From an uncultured Bacteroidales bacterium (lineage in GTDB: Bacteria > Bacteroidota > Bacteroidia > Bacteroidales > Muribaculaceae), in NCBI GenBank assembly GCA_902762385.1, contig CACWNQ010000003.1, positions 1 to 64,000 of the forward strand: 64,000 bases of DNA. Direction: 5' to 3'. The translations under genes were made by a program, and so were the position numbers. The notes below the pieces were generated by a model. That model worked only from the letters and a program-made list of their open reading frames with translations. It did no database searches and was not told the DNA's origin. Below are positions 56,762 to 64,000 of this stretch, one piece after another (position 1 is the first letter of the stretch; each line of letters begins with the position of its first letter).

Positions 56762-57154
56762 TTATGCTCCACACATGCCTTCCAGTACAACTTTCTTGCC
56801 GTTGAGTGTTCCTTTCAACTGATTTCCACCACGATACATCTTGCCTGTGAAGATGACTTTGCCTGCATCGTCACATATGGTAATCAAGCCCGACTTCTCA
56901 TCGACAGTACATGGATAGTCATTCGACTCGCTATAGTCGGCCTTACCAATTGTTGCCTTACTCTCACCCTGAAAGTGATCAATCATAATGTAAGTTTCCC
57001 CGTTTGAGAAATTATAAGTGCCGCTAATGTGTTTCCACACCTGTTCGGTAGCAGCACGACGCTTACCTCTTTTTTCCTTACTCTTGGCATCAATTGAGGC
57101 TGGCACGCTTGCCACCAGCAAGGCTATAATCAATAAAAAAAATGACTTTTTCAT
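56762..57154 (-). CDS. Small secreted protein of unknown function
   Basis: A 130-residue protein with a signal peptide (LLIIALLVASVPASIDA) followed by a Lys/Arg-rich stretch (KSKEKRGKRRAATEQ) and a beta-rich domain: VWKHISGTYNFSNGETYIMI, KSGLITICDDAGKVIFTGKM, NQLKGTLNGKKVVLEGMCGA. The pattern resembles small lipocalin-like or DUF-type cell-envelope proteins of Bacteroidales. It sits alone between the porin-like gene and speA. Low-complexity repeats lie 50 bases upstream of its start. Confidence 0.55.
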   Translation of the reverse strand: MKKSFFLLIIALLVASVPASIDAKSKEKRGKRRAATEQVWKHISGTYNFSNGETYIMIDHFQGESKATIGKADYSESNDYPCTVDEKSGLITICDDAGKVIFTGKMYRGGNQLKGTLNGKKVVLEGMCGA

Positions 57155-57207
57155 AAATAATTAATGAGTTAAATGAATAAAAAAACTTCACTCTCGACAG
57201 CGGCATC

Positions 57208-57257
57208 ACTTACTACTTGCCACTTTTTACTTACTACTTATTACTTACTACTTCTAC
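57208..57257 (-). repeat. Tandem AAGTAGTAAGTA-type tract at the end of speA
   Basis: Read on the minus strand, units of AGTAGTAAGTAATAAGTA and AAAAAGTGGCAAGTAGT follow the speA stop and overlap its last codons. They resemble the tract at the end of miaB (35956-36009). Confidence 0.65.
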
Positions 57258-59176
57258 TCTTTCTCTAAATAGGTATAGCCATATAAGCCTGAACGGTAGT
57301 TACGGACAAACTCATTACCCTCATCGGCGGTAATCTTCTTGGTGCGAATCGACTCGGCAACCCACGACTCCACATTGCGAACAAGCTCCTTGGGGCTGAA
57401 CTGAACGTAGTCAAGCACCTCGGCAACGGTCTCGCCATCAATCACCTGGTCAATCTCATAATGGTCTTTATAGACATCGATATGCACAGCATTAGTATCA
57501 CCAAAAAGGTTGTGAAGGTCACCCAATATCTCCTGATAAGCTCCCACGAGGAACACGCCCAAATAGTAATGCTCTCCGTCTTTAAGACCATGCACAGGCA
57601 GGAAGTGCGAGAAACCTTGATTAGAGATGAAGTTAGCTATTTTGCCGTCGCTATCGCAAGTAATGTCCTGCAGAGTGGCAAAGCGGTCGGGGCGCTCATT
57701 AAGACGGCCCAGAGGAACTACGGGGAACACCTGGTCGATAGCCCAAGAGTCAGGTAGCGACTGGAATAGCGAGAAGTTGCAGAAGTACTTCTCGGGGAGC
57801 ATTCTAGCAACACTGCGCAGCTCTTGTGGAGCATGCTTCATCTCGCTGGCAAGCATATTCACCTCACGTGCCACACTCCAGAACAGTTTCTCGACCATAG
57901 CGCGAGTGCGCAAGTCGAGCAAGCCCAGACTGAAGCGATCGAGGGCTTCTTCCCTGATTTGCAGAGCATCGTGCCAGTCCTCGAGCAATCGAGCCATGTT
58001 TATCTTGTCATAAATCTCATAGAGGTCACGCACAAGTTCGTTCTCGTCGTCACGCAACTGGTCCTTGTCATCATCCCACTGTGGCAGACTTGCAGTCTCA
58101 AGCACTTCAACCACGAGAACTGAATGATGGGCTGTGAGGCTGCGACCACTCTCGGTAATGATGTTAGGGTGCTTTAAGCCATTTTTGTTGCACGAGTCAA
58201 CCAGTTGATAGACCGAGTCGTTGACATACTCCTGAATCGAGTAGTTCATGCTGTTTTCGTGAGCACTGTTGCGAGTGCCGTCATAGTCAACACCCAGGCC
58301 ACCACCAATGTCGATGAAATCAATATCAAATCCAAGTTGCGACAGCTGCACATAGAACTGGCAAGCCTCACGCAACGCATTCTTAATGCGGCGAATCTTG
58401 GTCACCTGGCTGCCTATATGGAAATGGATAAGCTTCAAGCAGTCAACCATTTTATTGGCCTGCAAGAACTCCATGGCAGTCTGCAGCTCACTGGTGTTTA
58501 GGCCAAACTTGCTACGGTCACCACCACTCTCTTCCCACTTGCCACTGCCACTGCTCGACAACTTGATGCGCACCCCCACATTGGGACGCACGTTAAGCCG
58601 CTTGGCCACTGACGTTATGAGTTTGAGCTCATTGAGTTTCTCTACAACCAGGAATATGCGACGTCCCATCTTTTGAGCCAGCAAGGCAAGTTCAATGTAG
58701 TTCTCATCCTTATAGCCGTTGCATATTATGAGTGAGTTCTCGTTAATCTTACCCATGTTCATGGCAAGCACTGCATGGAGCTCAGGCTTGGAACCAGCCT
58801 CAAGCCCTATATTGAACTTCTTGCCATGGCTAACCAGCTCCTCAACCACAGGCTGCATCTGATTCACCTTTATGGGATAGATGATGAAGTTTTTGGCCTG
58901 ATAGTCATATTCCTTGGCGGCTTTCTTGAAGCAACTCGAGATTTTCTCAATGCGGTTGTCAAGAATGTCGGGAAAGCGCAGAAGCACAGGAGCTCCGATG
59001 TTGCGCTGCCTGAGCTCATCCATCACTTCTACCAGGTCAACACCGGTGTAGGTCTGCTTGGGGGTCACTGTCATGTGACCTTTTTCATTGATTGAGAAAT
59101 ACTTGAGACCCCAACCATTGATATTGTACATTTCGGCGCTGTCCTCAAGGCGCCACTTGTTGATGCCTGCTCCCAT
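57254..59176 (-). CDS. speA: Biosynthetic arginine decarboxylase
   Basis: A 640-residue PLP enzyme of the SpeA type that makes agmatine for polyamine synthesis. Lys103 in NFIIYPIKVNQMQPVVEEL is the PLP lysine. LEAGSKPELHAVLAM, FHIGSQVTKIRRIKNALREA, DIGGGLGVDYDGTRN and ITESGRSLTAHHSVLVVEVL are conserved. The Asp- and Glu-rich helical insertion and the C-terminal DLHNLFGDTNAVHIDV are typical of the family. No other polyamine genes are in view. Confidence 0.93.
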   Translation of the reverse strand: MGAGINKWRLEDSAEMYNINGWGLKYFSINEKGHMTVTPKQTYTGVDLVEVMDELRQRNIGAPVLLRFPDILDNRIEKISSCFKKAAKEYDYQAKNFIIYPIKVNQMQPVVEELVSHGKKFNIGLEAGSKPELHAVLAMNMGKINENSLIICNGYKDENYIELALLAQKMGRRIFLVVEKLNELKLITSVAKRLNVRPNVGVRIKLSSSGSGKWEESGGDRSKFGLNTSELQTAMEFLQANKMVDCLKLIHFHIGSQVTKIRRIKNALREACQFYVQLSQLGFDIDFIDIGGGLGVDYDGTRNSAHENSMNYSIQEYVNDSVYQLVDSCNKNGLKHPNIITESGRSLTAHHSVLVVEVLETASLPQWDDDKDQLRDDENELVRDLYEIYDKINMARLLEDWHDALQIREEALDRFSLGLLDLRTRAMVEKLFWSVAREVNMLASEMKHAPQELRSVARMLPEKYFCNFSLFQSLPDSWAIDQVFPVVPLGRLNERPDRFATLQDITCDSDGKIANFISNQGFSHFLPVHGLKDGEHYYLGVFLVGAYQEILGDLHNLFGDTNAVHIDVYKDHYEIDQVIDGETVAEVLDYVQFSPKELVRNVESWVAESIRTKKITADEGNEFVRNYRSGLYGYTYLEKE

Positions 59177-59177
59177 A

Positions 59178-59243
59178 TTTTTTGAGTTATGAGTTTTTGA
59201 GTTACGAGTTCTGAGTTATGAGTTTTTGAGTTATGAGTTTTGT
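59178..59243. repeat. Four tandem 14-15-bp units upstream of speA
   Basis: TTTTTGAGTTATGAG and close variants (TTACGAG, TTCTGAGTTATGAG) occur four times in a row directly next to the speA start codon. They occupy the place of the expected leader and promoter. Confidence 0.8.
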
Positions 59244-59326
59244 ACATTATGCATTGTACTACCCCAATCTAGTCGCAAAAATACAATTAAAAACTAAGAA
59301 AACAATATTTTTACTGAGAAAATGCC

Positions 59327-59334
59327 TACCTTTG
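59327..59334 (+). promoter_or_regulatory. -7 element upstream of the DEAD-box helicase
   Basis: TACCTTTG, 32 bases before the helicase ATG. Confidence 0.5.
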
Positions 59335-59365
59335 CACTCAAAATCTGAAAAAACGGAAATCAATA

Positions 59366-61243
59366 ATGGCAACTTTCAAAGAACTAGGCGTGCGTGACGA
59401 CCTGCTGCGCGCTATCGAGTTAATGGGCTATGAGAAACCTATGCCCATTCAAGAAATGGTGATTCCACACTTGCTCAACGAGGAGACCGATGTTGTGGGA
59501 CTGGCACAAACTGGAACCGGCAAAACTGCAGCTTTCGGACTACCAACGCTTCAGCGCATCGACACCACACAGCGCACCACTCAAGCGCTCATCCTCGACC
59601 CAACTCGTGAACTCTGCTTGCAGACTAAGGCCGACCTCGAGGACTATGCACGCTATGTAGATGGATTGCAAGTGCTTGCTGTGTATGGCGGGGCGAGCAT
59701 TGAACCACAAATCAAGGCAGCGCGACGCGGTGTGCAAGTGATAGTTGCCACTCCAGGACGATTGCAGGACCTTATCAGGCGTGGTGCCGTCAAGCTCGAC
59801 GATGTGCGCACCGTAATCCTTGACGAGGCCGACGAAATGCTCAACATGGGCTTTGTCGACGACATCAACGAAATCTTGAGCCACGTGCCCGATGAGCGCA
59901 AGATGCTGCTATTCAGCGCCACTATGCCTAAAGAGATTGCAGCGATAGCCAAGAACTACATGCATGACCCAGTGGAATTTGTGGCTGGCACTCGCAACGA
60001 GGGTTCAGCCAATGTGCGCCACATCTATTACATGGTCAATGCACGTGACAAGTATCTTGCATTAAAGCGCATAGTCGATTACTTGCCACGCATCTATGGC
60101 ATCGTCTTTTGCCGCACTCGTGCCAGTGCACAAGAAGTCGCTTCACAGCTTATTCAGGATGGATATGACGCCGACGCACTGCACGGCGACCTGTCGCAAG
60201 CGCAGCGCGATGCTGTGATGAAGAAATTCCGTGAACGCAATCTGCAGCTGCTGGTAGCCACCGACGTGGCAGCACGAGGCCTCGACGTTAATGATCTAAC
60301 CCACATCATCAGCTACAGCCTGCCCGATGACAATGACATTTACAACCACCGCAGCGGACGCACTGGTCGCGCCGGCAAGACGGGAATTTCCATTGCCATC
60401 ATTCATAGTCGCGAGCGAAGCAAACTGCGCCAAATCGAGAAGCACATTGGAAAGGCGTTTGAGCGCCGCGAGGTGCCAAAGGCCGAGGAAATCATCGAGA
60501 AACAGCTTTTCAACCTCGCCGACCGTCTTGAGAATGTGGAGGTGCGTGAGGAGGAGATTGCTCCCTACCTGCCTAACGTGCTCAAAAAACTCTCGTGGCT
60601 CAGTGGTGAAGATGTAATAAAGCGCCTGCTCTCGCTCGAGTTCAACCGAATGCTCGACTACTACAAGAAAGCTCCAGTGCTCGACATCGTGCCCGAAAAG
60701 AAGGAGCGCAAACGTGGCGAGAAGCAGTCGCGCAACGAGCGCAACCGCAAGCCCAATGGTGAAAAAGACCGTCGCACTGGCGAGGATGGCTATGACCGAG
60801 TGTTCATCAACGTGGGCAAGTCGCATGGATTTTATGCTCCCGACCTCATTCGCATGATTAACTCAACCGAGGGAGGCAAGAAGGTGGGTATTGGCCGCAT
60901 TGACTTGTTGACCAATTACTCACTGTTCGATGTTCGTCAAGGCGAAGCCCACTCAATAATCAACGCGCTGCGCAACACCGAGTTCTATGGCAAGCGCTTG
61001 TATCTTGAGATTGCCGACGTAAACAAGGACTATGCCGCCATTAGTTTAGAGGGAGAGGTGACGAAAAACCGCGCCGAACGCAGGCGATTGAAATTTGAGG
61101 CAATGGGACGCGAGCAGCATCGACGCAACGAGCGCCGCACCCGTCGCGATGCCGAGCGTGGCTTCAAGGGCCTTGGCAAGAAGAATGAGGAACCTGCCGG
61201 CAACTACGACAAGTTCATGAAAAAATCACGCCGTAAGCGCTAA
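59366..61243 (+). CDS. DEAD-box RNA helicase with DbpA-type RNA-binding domain
   Basis: A 625-residue helicase. The RecA-like core carries AQTGTGKTAAFGLPTLQ (motif I), PTRELCLQ, TPGRLQDL, VILDEADEMLNMGFVDD (motif II), FSATMP (motif III), DVAARGLDVNDLTHI (motif V) and HRSGRTGRAGKTG (motif VI). A basic linker (KKERKRGEKQSRNERNRKP) leads to a DbpA-like RNA-binding domain (VFINVGKSHGFYAPDLIRMI, GIGRIDLLTNYSLFDV) and a basic tail. CsdA/DeaD-type helicases help ribosome assembly and cold adaptation. It converges with the UvrA-like gene, nine bases apart. Confidence 0.9.
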   Translation: MATFKELGVRDDLLRAIELMGYEKPMPIQEMVIPHLLNEETDVVGLAQTGTGKTAAFGLPTLQRIDTTQRTTQALILDPTRELCLQTKADLEDYARYVDGLQVLAVYGGASIEPQIKAARRGVQVIVATPGRLQDLIRRGAVKLDDVRTVILDEADEMLNMGFVDDINEILSHVPDERKMLLFSATMPKEIAAIAKNYMHDPVEFVAGTRNEGSANVRHIYYMVNARDKYLALKRIVDYLPRIYGIVFCRTRASAQEVASQLIQDGYDADALHGDLSQAQRDAVMKKFRERNLQLLVATDVAARGLDVNDLTHIISYSLPDDNDIYNHRSGRTGRAGKTGISIAIIHSRERSKLRQIEKHIGKAFERREVPKAEEIIEKQLFNLADRLENVEVREEEIAPYLPNVLKKLSWLSGEDVIKRLLSLEFNRMLDYYKKAPVLDIVPEKKERKRGEKQSRNERNRKPNGEKDRRTGEDGYDRVFINVGKSHGFYAPDLIRMINSTEGGKKVGIGRIDLLTNYSLFDVRQGEAHSIINALRNTEFYGKRLYLEIADVNKDYAAISLEGEVTKNRAERRRLKFEAMGREQHRRNERRTRRDAERGFKGLGKKNEEPAGNYDKFMKKSRRKR

Positions 61244-61251
61244 CACAAGAC

Positions 61252-63513
61252 TTATAAATACTTTGTGGTAACCGAATTTGGAGCATCGAGCATGCCTTGT
61301 GGTGTACCTTGATAGATGATGGTACCGCCATTCTCGCCTGCGCCAGGACCCATCTCTATCACGAAGTCGGCAGCCTTAATTACATCGGTGTTATGCTCTA
61401 CCACATACACCGTGTTGCCCTCGTCGACCATGCGGTTGAACAAATCAATGAGGTGATGCACATCCTTTAGGTGCAGGCCATCGGTAGGTTCATCAATGAT
61501 GAAGATTCCACGCTGGCCACCCTTGTCCACCGGCGAAGTGTAAGGTTGCAAGTAGGACGCTATCTTCATGCGCTGCAACTCTCCTCCCGAGAGTGTGCTG
61601 AGTGCCTGATTAAGATGCAGGTAATCAAGCCCAACTGCCATGAGTGGTCGAAGCTTCTCCTCAACGGGAGTTCCTGCAAAGAATTCACTCGCACGACGCA
61701 CACTCAGGTCCATCACTTCGGCAATGTTTTTACCATCCACGGTGTATTGCAGAGCTTCTCTTGAATAACGCAAGCCTCCACACGCTTCGCATGTGGTCTC
61801 AATATTGTCCATAAATGCCATTTCCGATATCACCACGCCTTTGCCACCACACACCGGGCAGCCACCCTTGCCGTTGAATGTGAAATACTGCTCCTTCATC
61901 TTGTGTGCACGGGCAAAGCGTTTGCGTATGTCGGGGGCAACATCCATATAGGTTGCCGGTGTGGAACGCAGGCTCACACCTATATTCTTCTGACTGATAT
62001 AAACGATTCCATCTTGTGCTCGGCGCCAGCATTCCATGAGCGAACTCTTTCCCGAGCCTGCCACACCCGCCACCACGGCCAGCACTCCCAGTGGCAAGTC
62101 GATGCTCACATCCTTAAGGTTGTGAAGTGAAGCATTGCGTAAAGCAAAAGTTCCCGAGGGAACACGCGGCGCTTCATTAAACTCTCCATGCTGACTCAGC
62201 ATCGTGCCAGTTGCAGTTCCACTATGCAACAACTGATTATAATTGCCTTCAAATATTATTTGTCCTCCCCTACTACCAGGGCCAGGACCCAGGTCGACTA
62301 TATGGTCAGCAATGGCTATCATCTCCTTGTGATGCTCCACTAGCAACACGGTGTTACCAGCATCGCGCAGTCGTCGCACCGAGTGCTTCATCTTCTCTAT
62401 GTCATGGTCATGAAGACCCGTGCTAGGTTCGTCAAGAATGTATAGCACATCGGCAAGCGACGAGTTGATATATTTTGCAATCTTGCAGCGCTGTGCCTCG
62501 CCACCCGACAGGGTACCCACTCCACGGTCCAGGCTCAAATAGCCAAGTCCTATCTCCTCAAGCGCCGTCAAGCGGGCACTTATTGCCTTCTTCAAGTCGA
62601 CTGCCAGTGGTGACTGCAAAGCTTTTATCCATTGGTTCAGTTTGGTTATCGACATAGCGCAAGCCTGGGCAATGTTGACACCCTCAATCTTGCACGAGAG
62701 CACCCGTGGACTCAATCGAGTGCCGCCGCAGTCGGGGCAAGTGCCCATGTTGAGCATGGGGTTAAGTACAGCAGCATGAAGCAAGCCTTCCTCGCTGTTG
62801 ATGATGCTACGATACATGCGCGGGATGATGCCCTCGTATTTAGCACTCTTGGGCCAGTTCGACGGTGGATTCTTAAGGCGTATCTGCGGACTATTAAGGA
62901 ACAGGTCTAGTTCCTCGGGGCTATAATCCTTGATTTTCTTGTCAAGGTCAAAAAGTCCGCTATGTGCATATCGTATCCATCGCCAGCCCCCCTTGCCAAA
63001 GGCGATGTAGTGGATAGTATCCTCATCGTTTAGACTCTTGTCGAAATCTACAAGTTTGTGAATGTCGAGCTCACGTATCTCGCCAAGACCCGAACAGCGT
63101 GGACAGCTGCCCTCAGGATGATTGAAGCTGAACGACTCGGCATATCCCACCCATGGCTGACCAACGCGCGAGAAGAGCAGGCGCAGCAGTGCTGCTATGT
63201 CGGTATAGGTTGCCACCGTCGAGCGCGAGTTCTGCGCCGGTTTCTTCTGGTCGATGACAATGGCGATGGGCAGATTCTCGATGGCATCGACATGTGGACG
63301 ACCATATTTGGGCAAATACTGCTGCACAAACGATGGAAAAGTGTCGTTCAATTCACGACGCGACTTGGCGGCTATAGTGTCGAGCACAAGCGAACTCTTG
63401 CCAGAGCCCGACACACCAGTGAACACAGTAATCTGGTGCTTTGGAATCTCGAGCGAAACATCCTTCAGGTTGTTCTCTCGGGCTCCACGAATTATTATCT
63501 TGTCGTGTGTCAT
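61252..63513 (-). CDS. UvrA-like ATPase, short form
   Basis: A 753-residue excinuclease ABC subunit A-like protein; full UvrA is about 940. Two ABC halves are present: FTGVSGSGKSSLVLDTIAAK (first Walker A), LSLDRGVGTLSGGEAQRCKI, VLYILDEPSTGLHDHDIEKM, VAGVAGSGKSSLMECWRRAQ (second) and ALSTLSGGELQRMKIASYLQ, FIIDEPTDGLHLKD. Zinc fingers appear as CPRCSG, CPDCGG, CPVCGG and CEACGG. The region for UvrB contact is reduced, as in UvrA2/DrrC-type proteins linked to drug tolerance rather than excision repair. Its role here is uncertain. Confidence 0.8.
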   Translation of the reverse strand: MTHDKIIIRGARENNLKDVSLEIPKHQITVFTGVSGSGKSSLVLDTIAAKSRRELNDTFPSFVQQYLPKYGRPHVDAIENLPIAIVIDQKKPAQNSRSTVATYTDIAALLRLLFSRVGQPWVGYAESFSFNHPEGSCPRCSGLGEIRELDIHKLVDFDKSLNDEDTIHYIAFGKGGWRWIRYAHSGLFDLDKKIKDYSPEELDLFLNSPQIRLKNPPSNWPKSAKYEGIIPRMYRSIINSEEGLLHAAVLNPMLNMGTCPDCGGTRLSPRVLSCKIEGVNIAQACAMSITKLNQWIKALQSPLAVDLKKAISARLTALEEIGLGYLSLDRGVGTLSGGEAQRCKIAKYINSSLADVLYILDEPSTGLHDHDIEKMKHSVRRLRDAGNTVLLVEHHKEMIAIADHIVDLGPGPGSRGGQIIFEGNYNQLLHSGTATGTMLSQHGEFNEAPRVPSGTFALRNASLHNLKDVSIDLPLGVLAVVAGVAGSGKSSLMECWRRAQDGIVYISQKNIGVSLRSTPATYMDVAPDIRKRFARAHKMKEQYFTFNGKGGCPVCGGKGVVISEMAFMDNIETTCEACGGLRYSREALQYTVDGKNIAEVMDLSVRRASEFFAGTPVEEKLRPLMAVGLDYLHLNQALSTLSGGELQRMKIASYLQPYTSPVDKGGQRGIFIIDEPTDGLHLKDVHHLIDLFNRMVDEGNTVYVVEHNTDVIKAADFVIEMGPGAGENGGTIIYQGTPQGMLDAPNSVTTKYL

Positions 63514-63522
63514 GAAACTCCG

Positions 63523-64000
63523 TTACACAAACAATGGCTGGAGAATGAACGTGAGGCTTACCACAGTCATGAAAATGGCTGGAATCAGCGTTATCCAGTA
63601 GCACTTCTTATACTTATAGAGGAACACGGTAATCGTCCACAAGGTAAATACCGAGAGTGTCTGATTTGACCAGCCAAAGTACTGCCACAGCACTTGGAAA
63701 CCAGCAGGGCTTGCAAGTTGCCAAATAAGCAGCAATAACACAGCCGCAAACATTGGCACTGCAATCATCAGGCGCTTGACAATAGGTTTCTGGTCAAATT
63801 TCAGGAATTCAGCAATAATAAGTCGGGCACTGCGCAACGCAGTGTCGCCACTAGTGATGGGGGCGGCGACAACACCAAGCATGGCCAAGATGCCTCCTAC
63901 TACCCCTAACCAATTGTCACACACAAGTTTGACAACTATCGCTGGATTATTATAGGTTTTATCGGTCATGAATGCATTAACTGCATCGGGGGGCAGCACT
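63523..64000 (-). CDS. cstA: Carbon starvation protein CstA, C-terminal part (partial)
   Basis: The frame runs off the right edge; about 158 C-terminal residues are visible. Hydrophobic helices and motifs such as GGILAMLGVVAAPITSGDTA, LRSARLIIAEF, WQYFGWSNQTLSVFTLWTIT and YWITLIPAIFMTVVS are characteristic of CstA, a peptide or pyruvate transporter family. The gene ends ten bases before the UvrA-like start. Confidence 0.85.
   Translation of the reverse strand, partial: VLPPDAVNAFMTDKTYNNPAIVVKLVCDNWLGVVGGILAMLGVVAAPITSGDTALRSARLIIAEFLKFDQKPIVKRLMIAVPMFAAVLLLLIWQLASPAGFQVLWQYFGWSNQTLSVFTLWTITVFLYKYKKCYWITLIPAIFMTVVSLTFILQPLFV

Overview
The window is most likely chromosomal DNA of a gut-type Bacteroidales bacterium (Muribaculaceae/Prevotellaceae-like; the genus cannot be fixed from sequence alone). 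Support comes from repeated TAnnTTTG-type -7 promoter elements, a type IX secretion tail on a C10 protease, fimbrillin/FISUC-type lipoproteins, a three-gene succinate dehydrogenase/fumarate reductase, class I fumarase and Bacteroidales-restricted families (DUF3256, DUF2027-Smr, DUF3244). The first 24 kb are accessory and, from about 5 kb onward, visibly AT-rich. The remainder is a denser, more GC-rich core.

Region 1 (1-3.8 kb) is a strip of decaying genes. It starts with the end of a MutS-like gene, followed by a GNAT acetyltransferase broken by a 20-bp tandem duplication, a frameshifted HExxH protein, a small lipoprotein, an intact SDR and an ECF sigma factor with two frameshifts. Region 2 (3.9-24.2 kb) looks like an integrated island, all genes on the minus strand, with a tyrosine recombinase at its right end. 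From left to right it holds a Fic enzyme, gene relics, a PARIS-like AAA ATPase/DUF4435 pair, an orphan gene, a scar joining an hsdR 5' end to a FISUC gene 3' end, and an unrecognised soluble/membrane protein pair. These are followed by a fimbrillin-FISUC lipoprotein, a class I lanthipeptide-type operon, a TPR membrane regulator and a SIR2/AlbA_2 pair. The lanthipeptide operon reads DUF3244 protein, LanC, split LanB (two genes), then a 94-residue precursor with 12 cysteines.

Region 3 (24.2-64 kb) is ordinary core: an Lrp regulator, inositol monophosphatase, MltG, exonuclease VII, two tandem CapA-like proteins, an iron alcohol dehydrogenase, MiaB, initiator tRNA, PBP1A and fumarase. It continues with Smr, a C10 protease, succinate dehydrogenase CAB, an ABC-F protein, ValS, a porin-like protein, SpeA, a DEAD-box helicase, a UvrA-like ATPase and the C-terminal part of CstA at the right edge.

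The most interesting parts are the lanthipeptide operon, with an unusual Cys-rich precursor, a DUF3244 gene as operon leader and no exporter or protease nearby, and the defence-island-like neighbourhood. In the latter, the 339-aa/228-aa pair and the AlbA_2-ATPase/SIR2 pair are candidates for systems I cannot name.
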